Part shown: one piece after another, positions 1-11,044 of the stretch | Numbering within the stretch: the stretch's first letter is position 1 | Layout: each line of letters opens with the position of its first letter | Assembly (NCBI RefSeq): GCF_003144115.1 | Contig: NW_020312012.1 | Span: forward strand, 233,442 to 297,441 | Direction: 5' to 3' | From: Tilletiopsis washingtonensis | Lineage: Eukaryota; Basidiomycota; Exobasidiomycetes; Entylomatales | DNA: 64,000 bases | Program-made: the position numbers and the translations under genes | Notes under the pieces: model-generated | Database searches by the model: none | What the model saw: only the letters and a program-made list of their open reading frames with translations | What the model was told of the DNA's origin: nothing

Positions 1-1350
1 AGAGGCAGCGCGGCGAGCTCGTCGTCGAAGCGCGCCGACAGCGCCTCGACGCAGACGCCCAAGGACGTCTTCCTCTCCGGCGCCGAGGACGAGGGCATGG
101 AGATGGGCGAGTGCAACCGGCAGCGCATACTCTCCTTTGCCACGACGCCGTCCAGCCCACCACGGAGCAACGAGGGCGCATCGTCGGACGGCCGGCATCA
201 GAGTGCCCGGCCAGAGATCGGCATCGTCGAGCCGGACGAGGGCCCGGTCAGCATGCCCTCGAGCCCGCAGCAGCCGCGTGACGAGACGTTCTCTTCTACG
301 GCGCAGCTGGTCGAGCCTCCTCGGCCAGGAAACGCACGGCGGCCGAGCACCGCGGACGATGCTGGCGGCCGGCCGCGGCCAGCCAAGCTCAGCCTCGCGG
401 CGCGCCATGTCAGCGCCAGCATCGAGCCAAGAGCCGACGCACACGACGATGACACCGCGGCCGACGATGAGTCGGACGACTTCTCGCTTGATCCGTACAA
501 GCCGCTGCAGCGCATGAAGCCACGGCGAGACGTGCGCGACTTCCAGATGATCTCGTCTCCACGCGAGCACCTGAAGCACTACGCGCTCAGTCCTATGCGG
601 ACGCAGGGCGTGCCGCGGCCGCCGGGCACCGACTCGGGATCCATGTCGCATCCCGCCTCGCCGCGGACAGCCAAGGCTCCGCTGGATCCGACGTCGGAAG
701 ACGTCTACGAGGGGCGTGAGAAGGGCGTGCAGCCAAGATTTGACGACATGCTTGGCGAGGACTGGACATGGGGCATGGAGGTGGGCGGTCAGGATACCTC
801 GGCAGCGCCCGCACCCGTGCCGGCTCCTCACGTCCGGCATGCGGGCAGCCGCAAGGACCGCAAGCGCTCCAAGTGGTGGCGACACTCCTCGAGACACGCC
901 GGCGGGCTCGGCGGCCACGACCGCACAGATGCGAACGGTGTGGCAAGCACCGGCAGCACTGTGGACGAGCACGGCGTCGAGTCGCTCGGCAGCACGCTCA
1001 ACCGCCAGGCGAGCGTGCTCATGCTGCTCTACCCGCTGGCGTACTGCCTGCTCTTCTCCGTCTCGATTGCGCGCATCATCACCGACTTTACGCGGCCCGC
1101 ACCCGTGGGCCGTGTCAAGGACCCCAACGAGCCGCTGCGTGCCGTCTCGCGCTGGTTCATCTTCGCGCAGGGTGCCTTCGACGCCATCATCTTCCAGATT
1201 GTCGAGCGCCACTTCCGCAAGCGCATGAAGCGCAAGCGCCAGATCGCCGCCGGCGAGGCCGTGCCGCAGACGTGGTGGGAGCGCCTGCGCGACTACCTCA
1301 TGCTGCGCCAGCCGCCGCCGCGCGCGTCCGCCACGGCGCCGTCGCAGTGA
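1..1350 (+). CDS. Git3/Gpr1-like G-protein-coupled receptor, C-terminal part
   Basis: The frame is open from base 1, so the 5' part of the gene lies outside the window; about 449 residues are present. The first ~335 residues are a polar, Ser/Pro/Asp-rich region typical of a cytoplasmic loop. Near the end comes an Asn-Arg-Gln segment followed by LLYPLAYCLLFSVSIARIIT, a hydrophobic helix resembling TM6 of the Git3 C-terminal domain. A second, more amphipathic helix (WFIFAQGAFDAIIFQIVERH, TM7-like) follows, then a basic tail with KRMKRKRQ. Git3/Gpr1 receptors sit in the plasma membrane and pass nutrient (glucose) signals through a G-alpha subunit to the cAMP/PKA pathway. A long third cytoplasmic loop before TM6 is normal for the family. 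The ligand cannot be told from this part. Family assignment is fairly sure from the TM6 region; identity as the glucose receptor is inference. Confidence 0.75.
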   Translation, partial: RGSAASSSSKRADSASTQTPKDVFLSGAEDEGMEMGECNRQRILSFATTPSSPPRSNEGASSDGRHQSARPEIGIVEPDEGPVSMPSSPQQPRDETFSSTAQLVEPPRPGNARRPSTADDAGGRPRPAKLSLAARHVSASIEPRADAHDDDTAADDESDDFSLDPYKPLQRMKPRRDVRDFQMISSPREHLKHYALSPMRTQGVPRPPGTDSGSMSHPASPRTAKAPLDPTSEDVYEGREKGVQPRFDDMLGEDWTWGMEVGGQDTSAAPAPVPAPHVRHAGSRKDRKRSKWWRHSSRHAGGLGGHDRTDANGVASTGSTVDEHGVESLGSTLNRQASVLMLLYPLAYCLLFSVSIARIITDFTRPAPVGRVKDPNEPLRAVSRWFIFAQGAFDAIIFQIVERHFRKRMKRKRQIAAGEAVPQTWWERLRDYLMLRQPPPRASATAPSQ

Positions 1351-2333
1351 TCGCTCGACCCATCGCCTCGCCCGTCTGCTGCAGCTCTCTCTGTTCGCCG
1401 CCCCATTGCCCCTCCGGGCGCCTCACTCATCAGCAACGTCCTCCATCCCGTCACGAACTCGTCACGCATACCACGCCTGCACCGCATGACCGACGGAAGC
1501 GCACTCCACACCACTGCCCTCTCTGCCCTGCCTGCGACCCGCCTTACTTCTCACCTGTACTCTGCCACACCTCGTCTCGCTATTTCTCATAATACAGTCG
1601 GACTACTTGTTACTACTTCAGGCGTTCGTCATCAGCCCTCTGCGGCCCTTCGTCGCGCTCGCGGCGACCAGGTGGACGCTCGACGATCTCCACTGGCTTA
1701 TGAGGAGGCCCAGGCGCGAGCCGCCCGGCATACCAGTCTCTGGCGGAGTGCTGCGAGCCGCATCGGGGTCCAACCACGCGGCATCACAGCAGCGAGGCCG
1801 CGGAGTCGGAGCGGCGGAGTGGGGGTGAGGCGAGGCACGCTCCGCCTTCGCCCGCTGTCGCATGGTTCGCGCGCCCTCACGCGCTGCGCTGCGATGGTGG
1901 GCGCGCCGTGCTTGCGCTGCGCCGGCACATGAGCGCCCACGCCCCGCCCGCAGGCTCGCGCATCGCGCCTGCGTGCCGAGCTCCGCTGCAGCGGAGCAGC
2001 ACGGCTCAGCGACGAGAGCATCTATCATCCGCCAGGGCGGCACTGCTGCTGCGCAGCGCAAGCGCCGCAGGCGAGATGGTGCAGTCCGCCGGCACAGGTC
2101 GCCGTGCCGTCTGGGCGAGCGCACGCTGGCGGAAAAGCTCGGCCGCACCGTCGGGCCGAGCACGACGCCGTGCAGCCGCACGGATACACAGCCCTGGGGC
2201 CGCCTATGCCTCCATCGCAACGACATCAGCAAGGCTTTCATGATGCATTGGGGACGTGGGAGCGAGGCAGGCCCGACAGTCGTGATCGTGAGCGCGGGGC
2301 GAGTCTATGTGTGCACACCTGCGGCCTGGACGC
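1351..2333. other. Gene-free stretch between convergent genes
   Basis: This lies between the stop codon of the receptor (+) and the last exon of SEC24 (-), so it should hold two 3' UTRs and terminators. Open frames on both strands are rich in Arg, Ala and Cys, lack family motifs and look compositional. I see no RNA gene or repeat. Confidence 0.5.
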
Positions 2334-5300
2334 CTACCACCCGCGCCAGAGCGACGCCTTGTCTGCCTCGGTGGCGCCGCCGTTCGAGTTGCCCGAGGAT
2401 GCGTTACCCGAGATTTCTGCCGTGATGATGCGGTGGACTGAGAGAGGATGTGAGAGTGGCTCGTGCTGCGCTGCGCCGGCGCGACTCACTGTGGCACAGG
2501 TGGTCGACGTACGACATGCCGTCGTTGTTTTGGTCCTCGACCAGCGAGTTGGCCAGCTCGACCTCCATGCCGTCGCGGTTCTGCCGTGCGATGAGCACCG
2601 GGAGCGACGGCTTGGCGCGCTGCGCAGCGAAGCTGTCGACGAGTGCGCGGACCTGGCGGGACAGGCGCGTCGGCAGCTTTGGCAGCTTGGTCTGCAGAGG
2701 TGGGTCAGCGCACCGCTCGGTGTGCGGCCTCCGTCGCGACTCACCATGCGCGAGTCGAGCTCGTCGAGCGAGTTGACGCCGTACAGGTCGTCGAGCAGCC
2801 GCGGGTTGACCTGTGCGCCGAGCCAGAGGATGCACATCTCGCCGTTCTCGACGAGGTAGGCGCCGTGCGGCTCCATGCGCAGGTAGCTCGGGCGCATGAG
2901 CGGCGGGCACTTGACGCGCGCGCCCTGCACCTCCGTCTTGTTGCCTCGCTCGTCGACGCGCTCGATCTTGATCGGCTCGCCGTCGTTCTCGGCCATGCAG
3001 TGCAGCGCGATCATGCGCGGGTACAGCATGGCCATCGTGGCGCCGGTGCCGAGGGCGCGCAGGTGGCGCATGTAGAACGTGCGCACGTCGCTCGTGACGC
3101 TGCCGCCCTTGACGGCCTTGGTCTTGTTGACCGCGAGCGAGTACAGCGGCAGCAGCTTGAAGCTCTCGGGCAGGATGAGCTGGCCCGGACTTGTCGACGA
3201 GGCGCAATTGCGCCGGTACGCCAGCAGGATCTTGACACACTTCTCCGTCAGGTAGTGGCGCACGTCGCGCAGCGGTTTGACGTGGGCCATGGAGATGACT
3301 GCGGCGGGTGGTCAGCTCGCCGTGGGCTGGTCGAAGCACCGGACTACTACTCACCCTCCTTCATGAAGTACGCGACCGTGCTGTCCATGTCGGCGTAGCG
3401 GAAGACGTTGCCGAGCAGGCTCGTGACGGGCACGGCGATGTTGTGGCAGCGCACGCGGCGCTCGCCAGACGCCGTCGTGTACAGGATCGCACACTGGAAG
3501 TGTGCTTCTTGCTTCTCGTCGAGCTTGCCCTCGTGCTTGACGAGCGCCGCGACGGCCTTGTCGGCGTCGATGTTGGCGAGCTCGAGGTCGGTCGTATTGC
3601 GCTGGAAGAAGTTGCCAAAGTGCTCGGTGACGTGCAGGCCGTTGGAGCAGCGGATGCGCATCGTCGAGTTGTAGCCCGACTCGCGCAGGATGGCGCGCCG
3701 GATCTGCGCGTCGAGCTTGTCGCCGTCGCGCACGGGGTCGAAGCGCGGGTGGAAGTACAGCTCGCCGCCGGTGATGCCGCTGAGCGTGCCGATCGTGGCG
3801 ACGTCGATGTACTGGCTCGGGAAGAAGAAGATGTTGAAGCCGATGCCGGCGTCGACGCACTCCTCGGCCACGCCGCGGTACCAACCGTCCTGCGCCGCAA
3901 AGAGCGTCTTCTCCTTGTCGGTGCCGTACAGCTTCGTGTCCTCGCGGTGCTTGAGCGAGCCTGGGCCGATAGTCGGGATCGTGGAGAGGAACACGTTCGC
4001 CTGACCGCCGATCGTGCTCAGCGTCGCCTGCACGCCGCGCACCACTGCGCCGAGCGCCGCCTCCGAGGCCGTGTTGTCGGCAAAGAGGCTCGGGATGTTG
4101 TCGAGCAGGCCCTCAACGACACTGCGCGACTCCCACGGGTCGGCGAGCAGGCCTTCGCTGATCGGCACGAAGGGGTCGTCTATGTCGGCGACGACGAGCA
4201 TCTGCGCCGTCTCGAGCTCGGGCAGGAGGTTGTAGAAGTGCAGCGAGCGGTCAAAGGTGAGGATGGCCACGCGGCTGCCGTGCGGCAGGCCGAAGCCGGG
4301 CCCAGTGACGGGTTCCTCTTGCGAGCCTGGCGCACCCGCGTCTGCGCCATTCTCCTTCTTCTCCTCACCCTCGCGCGGGCCGTAGATGGTCTCGCGGATG
4401 CCCTCGACGCATGCCTTGAGGCTGCCGGAGCGCACCGCCGAGAAGCTGACGTCGATGGCGAAGAAGTACGTCATCGGCCGCGGCGCGCGCACAGTGGTGC
4501 GGCCCTGGCCGACGTTGAGCGTGCTGCTCAGCGCCTCGCTGGCCGCCTTGGTTGCGGCGCGCGCGGCCTGCCCGCTCTGGCCCGTCAGGCCCATCGTGGT
4601 GCCGTTGAACTCCTCGCCGTTTGCCGTGTCCGACGGAGCGAGCTTGGCCGTCTCGGTGAGCGTGAGCGCTGGGGCAACAGGCAGCAAGAGGCTGGCTGGC
4701 GGCGCGGACTGGATGGCCCAGTACTCCTTCGGCACGCGGAACTCGACCGTGCCCTTGCTGAGCTCCGGACGGTCGTCGAAGTCGACGCGGCGGCCGCCCA
4801 TGTCGAGGTGGCAGAAGTAGTCCGCGGCGACGTCTGTGGCCGTGCCGCAGAGGTTGCACACCCACTTCTGGCCGCCCTCGACGAAGATGGCCCAAGGGTT
4901 GATGTACGCGCGGCAGCGCTTGCAGCGCGGCGGTCCGCTCGGGCCGCACTCCACGACCGGCACCGGCGCCTCATCCAGGCGCTGCTGCGCGAACGGCTGC
5001 ACGATGAGCGCGATGGGCAGCTGCGACGTGTTGGCGAGCTCGTCCGTGGCCGGCAGGCTGTACGTCGTGAGCCGCATGTGCTTCGGCGAGCAGTTGCCTG
5101 CGGAGCGAAGGGTGAGCAGCGGGCCTTGCAGGATGAGCACAGCCCAACGCACCCTGGTCGATGGCGCCAAAGTCCGTCGTGCTCAGCGGCAGGCCGCCAC
5201 GGCCGCACGTGGCGAACCACTCGCGGTCGAAGAACTCCTGGTCGGCGTCCTGCGCCTCGACGGGGCTGGGGATCTGGTCCGGGTCGATCTTGGAGCGCGG

Positions 5301-6553
5301 GCCCGGGAAGCGCTGGCCAGCCTGGTGCGGCGGCTGGCTGATGCCCTGGGCGAAGTTGGGGTTGGGTCCGAGACCCGGCGTGTGCGGACCCGGCGGGCCA
5401 GGCGTCAGCGGCATGCTCTGCGCGAACGCGCCGCCAGGCGCGCCAGGCGCATGCAGCTGTCCACGCTGGCCCTCGGCCGCCATGCGCTGCTGGTTGGCCG
5501 CGGCCTGAGCCGGCGAGAGGACGTTGCGCTGGCCCGGCATCTGGTCAAGCGCGGCATCCGCCTGGCCAGCCATCTGAGACTCGTAGCCCGCCACGCGAGC
5601 GGCAGCCTCGTTCTGCCACGCGGCCTGCGGGCCCGGCTGCTGCCCGTAGCCCTGCTGCACAGGCTCGTCTTGCTGATGGTACGCACGCGCGCTGCGCTTC
5701 GTCTTTGCGGGCTGCATCTCTCCGGCGTTTGGCGCGCCGCCGGCATCCAGATTCATGCCGCCCATCTGCGCAGCGAGCTGCTGCTGCTGTTGCGGATGCA
5801 TCTGCTGATGCTGCTGCTGCATCTGTGGGTGCATCTGCTGTGGCTGCTGCTGCTGCTGCTGCTGCTGCGGCATCATGGGCCGGGCCTGGCCCTGCGGCCC
5901 ACTGGGCTGGCCGGGCGGCATCGGCGGACGCCCACCGAGCTGCTGCGGCATTGGCGGCATGCCAGGCGCTGGGCTGACGCGGCCGCCCTGGCCCGGCGGA
6001 CCAGGCGTGAGGCTGCCGGCACGCGGCGGTGCCTGCCCCGGCTGCAGTGGGCGCGGACCGCCGCCTGGCGCCATCATACCTGGCTGTCCAGGCATGCCCG
6101 GCTGGCCGGGTGGAGGCATAGGTCGGCCTTGCGGGAACGGGCCGGTGCTGCCTGGCCGCGGCATGCCTTGCATATGCGGTGCCAGGCCTTGCGGCGGCGC
6201 TGGCGAGAGAGCACGCCCTTGCGGCGCACCTGGCGGTCCTGGCGGACGTGCTGTGAGCAGAATCACAGTCAGCAAGGGCGGACGGACATGCAGCACGAGA
6301 GGGCCGTTTCCAGCTATAGCTTCGCTTGCATTTGCCCGCGCGCGTGCTTCATCCGGACTGTCCGCCAGTCCCCGACCGCTGAGCGAAACTCACCCTGGAG
6401 ACCGGATGGATTCTGCTGGAACGGCGGACGTGCGCCGAGCGGCCCTCCTTGGGGCGGACCTGGCTGGCCGGGCTGCTGCGCGTACTGCTGCGGCGGCTGG
6501 CCGTATCCCTGCTGCGGCCCTCCCTGGCCGGGCGGCGGCTGAGGCGAGGCCAT
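2334..6553 (-). CDS. SEC24: COPII coat cargo-adaptor subunit Sec24
   Basis: Six exons, complement(join(2334..2437,2490..2691,2745..3298,3355..5097,5153..6250,6394..6553)), give 1286 residues with every phase consistent. Sec24 pairs with Sec23 in the inner COPII coat and selects cargo at ER exit sites. Residues 1 to about 400 are Pro/Gln/Gly-rich with a polyglutamine run (near 5846-5870), the usual disordered N-terminus. The Sec23/24 zinc finger follows: C478-x2-C481 and C499-x2-C502, with CKRCRAYINPWAIF between the pairs. Trunk, beta-barrel, helical and gelsolin-like regions fill the rest. The end (SYVDHLCHIHRI) matches the family C-terminus and fixes the last intron, because the unspliced frame leaves the family consensus. 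The start is the first ATG of the exon encoding the PQPPPGQGG repeats. Longer than many Sec24 proteins because of the N-terminal extension. An alanine/serine-rich frame ends 24 nt upstream. Confidence 0.95.
5846..5870. repeat. CTG/CAG triplet run (polyglutamine in SEC24)
   Basis: A run of gctgctgctg units on the plus strand encodes consecutive glutamines in the Sec24 N-terminus; the neighbouring bases on both sides carry further, interrupted CAG codons. Such tracts vary in length between strains. Confidence 0.7.
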
Positions 6554-6577
6554 AGCTGCTAGATGTGGATGCTGTGC

Positions 6578-7540
6578 TCAAAGGCACAGGTCGCTGGACG
6601 CGTCAGACGCGAGCTCGATGGGCGCCTGCAGAACGAGGCAGGGCAGAGGCGCAAAGTCGGACGGCGTCGTCGCGTGTGCTGCGAGAAGCGGAGCGACGGC
6701 ACGGCCACGGTAGCGCAGGACGCGACGCGGAGGAGAGCGGCCCTGGGCAAAGGTGGATGGCACGCGGCGAGGCGCGGCGGGTGCCGAGAGGAGCTGCGAG
6801 TGCGCAGAGATGCGTGCTGCCAGAGCCGCAGACGAGGGCGGCGCAGCGCGAGGCTGCTGCTGCGAGAGGACGCGGCGGTGAGCGAGCGGCGGCGTGGAGG
6901 TGCTGCCGCTGGTGCTGCGCAGTGCAGGCTGCACGGGCGAGTCGAGCAGCTGGAGCGAGGCGCGGCGGACCGTCGGCGGCGAGACGTAGCAGCTGCTGTC
7001 GCTCGGCGAGGCGGTGCACGAGGCAGCGCGCGACGTCGACGAGATGCTCGAGTAGCGGCGCGGTGCGGCTCCGGCGCTGCGGCTGTCGAGCGCGAGGTGC
7101 TCGGCGGCGAAGGCGGCAGTGGGCAGGGCGGCGCTGCTGCTGCGTCCGTGCGGGCGGAAGAAGGCGCTGCTGGTGGGCGAGAAGGAGGCGGCGGCCGCGG
7201 CGTGCTCGATGTCGAAGTCAGCGGGTGCGTCGAAGGAGAAGGCGCGGAACTGCGCAAAGATGGCGGCGGGCGGCGCAGCGAGGAACGGCGCAGCAGGCGA
7301 CGACTCGAAGGGCGACGGCGGCGGATGCGAGCTCGTGGTGGATGGCGAGGAAGAAGCACCGAGGATGCAGGGCGACGAGGCGAGACGCGCACGCGGCACA
7401 CGCGCCGCGGCGGCGGCTGGCGCGGATGATGCTGCGCCCACGCCCGGCTGGCTGCGGCGCACGGCCGGCACGCACAAGGGCAGCAGCGCCGGGGCGGCGA
7501 GGGCGAGGGGCTCAGCGGCGCGGCACGCCGGCTGTGCCAT
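6578..7540 (-). CDS. Hypothetical Ala/Ser/Pro-rich protein ending next to SEC24
   Basis: A 320-residue frame starting at the ATG at 7540. No known domain is visible. Codon choice is gene-like over the whole length: third positions are mainly C or G and Ser codons are mixed AGC/TCG/TCC, unlike the Arg-rich frames of intergenic DNA here. The middle reads as a low-complexity protein with segments such as FRAFSFDAPADFDIEH and YSSISSTSRAASC. Its stop lies only 24 nt before the SEC24 ATG on the same strand, leaving no room for a separate terminator and promoter. So it may be a real gene whose 3' end overlaps the SEC24 promoter, the first cistron of a shared transcript, or transcribed leader without protein. 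I do not recognise it and assign no function. Confidence 0.45.
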   Translation of the reverse strand: MAQPACRAAEPLALAAPALLPLCVPAVRRSQPGVGAASSAPAAAAARVPRARLASSPCILGASSSPSTTSSHPPPSPFESSPAAPFLAAPPAAIFAQFRAFSFDAPADFDIEHAAAAASFSPTSSAFFRPHGRSSSAALPTAAFAAEHLALDSRSAGAAPRRYSSISSTSRAASCTASPSDSSCYVSPPTVRRASLQLLDSPVQPALRSTSGSTSTPPLAHRRVLSQQQPRAAPPSSAALAARISAHSQLLSAPAAPRRVPSTFAQGRSPPRRVLRYRGRAVAPLLAAHATTPSDFAPLPCLVLQAPIELASDASSDLCL

Positions 7541-8558
7541 CACGCGGCGCAGCGCTCGTCTGATGCTGCGTGGCAGGCGTGGCGCGGGGCTGTGGCGCAC
7601 GGCTGACGTGGCGCTTGCCTGGCCTGAAAGCAGCGCTGTGGGGTGCAGCAGTCGACTTGGTTGCGGCAGAGAGGCTCGAGAGAGGGAGAGAACGAGTTGC
7701 AGGACGGCAGCAGGCCCGATGCACTCTTCCTTTTGAGCATCCGCGGCGCTCAGTGACTGTCCTGCTGGGCGGTGCGGGCCGCTGATCCTGTGATGGGGGG
7801 GCCGGGAGCGGGCATGCGCGGCGCACCGCACCGCACCGCACCGGCGCTCGCAACGCTCGCTGCCGCCGGCAGCAGCGGCCAGCGTGCAGCAGCTGGCGAC
7901 TCTTGTCCAGCGGTGCAGTGCGAGGCTGAGCATGGAGAGGCCGGCGCCGTTGCTGCTGCGTTGCTTGTAGGCCGAGCAGCGACGGCCTGCGCGGCCGTCG
8001 GATGCGGTGGCTGCCTTTGCGCGGGCTCGCGTAGGGGTCCAGCCGCGCCGCGCGTGTCTCTCACCCCACGCACACGACGGCTCAGGAGCATCTCATCCCA
8101 GAAGCTAGCAGCCTCTGCTCTCTGCCGGCCACTTGGTCCGACTGCCCCACTCCTGATCAGTAAGAGGTGCGACATCCAGCCGCGGTGGATGCCCGCTCTG
8201 AGCGGCTCGTGTTACTCCGGCTGGGGCTCGGGGCGCAGTCGAGGCGGTGGCTGTGCGACGCGCGCGCTGCCCGCGCCGCGTGTGCCAAGACGGCTCTCGC
8301 GGCCGCGTCATCCGTGCGCGCTGCGCATGTGACGCTCGCTATCGCCGACGGTCGCTCTTGCCTCCTCTCCACATCCACCCCGCACATCTGCTCACACACA
8401 GCGTCCGGCATTGCACCGTCGTCGCAGCTGAGCGCCGTGCGATCCGTCTGCGCCTCGGCCGCCGCCGCATGGAGCTCTCGCTCTCGGCTGCGCACCTCCA
8501 CACCCGGGCCGCACGCAGCCCCGCTCACGCTGCTGGCGACGCGGCCGGCCGCAGCGCC
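7541..8558. other. Divergent intergenic region
   Basis: This separates the leftward SEC24-side genes from the rightward RING gene and should contain both promoters. It holds a short CA/CG-rich repeat (accgcaccgcaccgcacc near 7824-7845) and pyrimidine-rich stretches before the RING gene start. No coding frame with family similarity is visible. Confidence 0.45.
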
Positions 8559-10383
8559 ATGGCCGAGTCCAGCTCGCCAAGGACACACACTGCTCCCTCT
8601 GCGCCGTCGCTGCAGCCAGCGTCCTCACATCCGCTAGGCTCAGGCAGCCGGGCCGGGAGCAGCGCCGGCGACTCGGGCCTCGCTCCGCCAGGCGGCGAGT
8701 CGCGCGCACCGCTCTCGCTCGACCTCTCGCACCTGCTCGCAGCCTCTGAGCCTCCTGCCGCAAGCCACAGCGCGCCCAGAATTCCTGGCGCTGCAGCTCC
8801 AGCAGGTGCTGCGCAGCCAGCAGAGCCGCCCGCCTTACCCGCACAGCTGCCGGGCGACGAGAATGAGGCGCTGCGGGTGCGCGGCAACATGCTGCGCCAG
8901 TCGTGGGAGGCCGTCAAGGAGCTGGGCAACGGGCGCAAGTCTGTGTTGATTATCCGCGCTGCCCTCGCACTCGCGCAGGTGAGTCGATCGGGCTGAGCAC
9001 GAGGACGAGCGAGAGACCGCGACGCTCGGCGGCTGACTGCTCGTGCCTCAACAGATCGTTCTCGGCATCGTAGTCGTAGCCATGCCTGATTCGCTGGGCA
9101 ACTCTGTTGGCAGAGACGGCGGCATCTGCGATCCAGAAGGGTAAGTGCTGCGCATCTTCGCAGCTTTCCCTCTGCTCAGGCGTGCTCTTATTCGCAGCAT
9201 GTTCGTCTTCATCCTGCTGCACACGCTGCGCGTCCTCGCATCGCTGCCGCTCGACATGTACCTCTCACTCTCTCCGCACCGCACGCCGCAAGCACGGCGA
9301 CAGCGCAGTGCCGAAGCGCGACTGGAGCGGGAGCGCAACCGGCGTGTCGGCACAGAGCAGCTGGACGCCAAGGCGGCGCGCCTCTCCGACCTGCTCGGCT
9401 TCGTCCACTGCATCCTCTTCGTCGTGGGCAACTACACGGTCTGGACGTCGCTCGAATGCGCGCGCCGTCCGGCGGACAGTGTGCCGCTCTGGTGGGCCAG
9501 TCTGGCCATGATCGCCATCTCGTATGTCATCATCGTCGAGGTCGCGCTGCTCGTCTGGGTGAGTCTGCCGCGCCGCCGCAGCCCTGCTCTAGCTGACGTG
9601 CACCGCAGCTGGTCGTCTTCTTCTTGCCGCTGCTCCTCGTGGTGCTGCGCGCTCTCGGGCTCAGCGATCGTCTGCCAGTGGCAGGCATCCGGCCCGAGAC
9701 GAGCAAGATCGAGCAGTCGGAGATCGACAAGGCGACGCAGCTGGTGCACTTCACCCCCGCCGAGGCGCCCATCGTGCCGGCGGCACCGCGCTCGAGCGGC
9801 GAGATCTTGCGCAGCACGATCGAGGAGCCACCAGCGGCGCCGAGCGACGTCGATGTCGTGGCCATTCACATGCCGCTGCCGCTCTCGCGTGCACAGAGCG
9901 TCGCGACAAATGCGGAAGCGCAGGCATCGAGTGCGGCAGTCACGCCCACGCCGACCAAGCCCGCTCGCGCACGAGGTGGTGGTCTGGCCCGTCTCTTTGG
10001 CCGGCGTCGAGCCGCACGGCAGGCCGCAGGTGTCACACAAGCCGACAGCGAGGCTGGCGCATCTGCAGGAGCGTTCAAGTACCCACTATACCCCGTGAGT
10101 TGCGCTGAGCACGCGCACGATGCCTCTGCTCACACTTGTCTCTCCTCAGATCGAGGCGCACCGCGCCACCTGCCCGATCTGTCTTACCGACTACGAGCCG
10201 CCGGACGCCGGCGCGCCCGAGACGGCCGAGGTGCTGCGCAGGATGCCGTGCGGCCACGTGCTGCACAAGGAGTGCGTCGATCCGTGGCTGAGCAGCGTCA
10301 GCGGCCGCTGTCCCGTCTGTCAGGAGCCGCTTGTGCGCGCCACGGCGGCGCCGCCGCCCGCGCAAGGACCCGACGCGGCCTGA
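8559..10383 (+). CDS. Multi-pass membrane RING-H2 E3 ubiquitin ligase
   Basis: Five exons, join(8559..8978,9055..9140,9198..9558,9609..10094,10150..10383), encode 528 residues. The start ATG has a good context (gccATGgcc) and begins a Ser/Pro-rich segment of ~120 residues. Hydrophobic helices follow: RAALALAQIVLGIVVVAM, FVFILLHTLRVLASLPL, FVHCILFVVGNY, and a long stretch through ISYVIIVEVALLVW into VVFFLPLLLVVLRAL, suggesting four to five membrane spans. After a ~130-residue linker the last exon carries the RING-H2 finger: CPIC near residue 459, then PCGHVLHKECVDPW and CPVC. This resembles fungal membrane-anchored RING ligases of the endomembrane system that recruit an E2 enzyme; substrate and organelle are unknown. 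All introns have GTGAGT or GTAAGT donors. The RING assignment is firm; the membrane topology is inferred from hydrophobicity. Confidence 0.88.
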
Positions 10384-11044
10384 AGGCGTGCTGATCCTGA
10401 GCTGCGCAATACACACATGTCATCGTGATGTAAGCCTGAGCTGGACCCACAAGCTAAGCTTGCGTGCGCGGCAGAGAGCTGCAGATTGAGAGCAGCAAGG
10501 TCAGCGTGAGCAGGATCACGCCCGATCGCGCCGCCGCCGCCCCATCGTTGCGGGCCGTCCGCCGCGCTGCTCGCTAGGGCTCCAGTGTCACACGCGAGAT
10601 GATGATAGTGCAGTCTGATTCCAGGTGGAGCTGCAGCAGGGCGCAGCTAAGTGTCCGATGGCATGCTAAGTAGCCGAAGGCGCGCGCGCGTGGCACGCCC
10701 AGAGGCACGAAGGCGAAGTGGGTGGTGTAGGTGGTATGAATCCGGTGATGAGAGAGGCGTGCGTGGTCTGCGGCGACGGGACTGGCTGCGAGCGCGTGGA
10801 GACAACAAGATGCTGTGCACGGCAGTCAGGCGAGCAGACCCGTGCGCGGAGTGAGAGTGGGAGGCGTGATGGAGATGATGTGTCTGAGAGCCGAGCATGG
10901 AGAGTGAAGACACGTCGATGGTGTGCGGCAAGTGAGTGGAAATGAGCCGAGCGCGGGAGATCATGTGGAGTCGTCGGGATGGCCTTGGAGCACCGGAGAA
11001 CGCAGAGCGGGACGAGCGCCAGAGGGCGCAGATACACGAGGATA
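10384..11044. other. Gene-free stretch between convergent genes
   Basis: It lies between the RING gene stop and the stop of the HSP20-domain gene and is presumably two 3' UTRs. The right half (10640-11040) is purine-rich on the plus strand. No gene or RNA is recognised. Confidence 0.45.

Noticed and set aside
3308-6542. Long plus-strand open frames (up to 677 codons) over SEC24
   Set aside because: They are antisense shadows of SEC24; products are Arg/Ala/Val-rich with no motifs, while the minus strand carries the complete Sec24 family pattern.
6559-7563. Other long frames on both strands at 6.6-7.6 kb
   Set aside because: Products are Arg- and Cys-rich. Only the minus-strand frame ending at 6578 has gene-like codon use.
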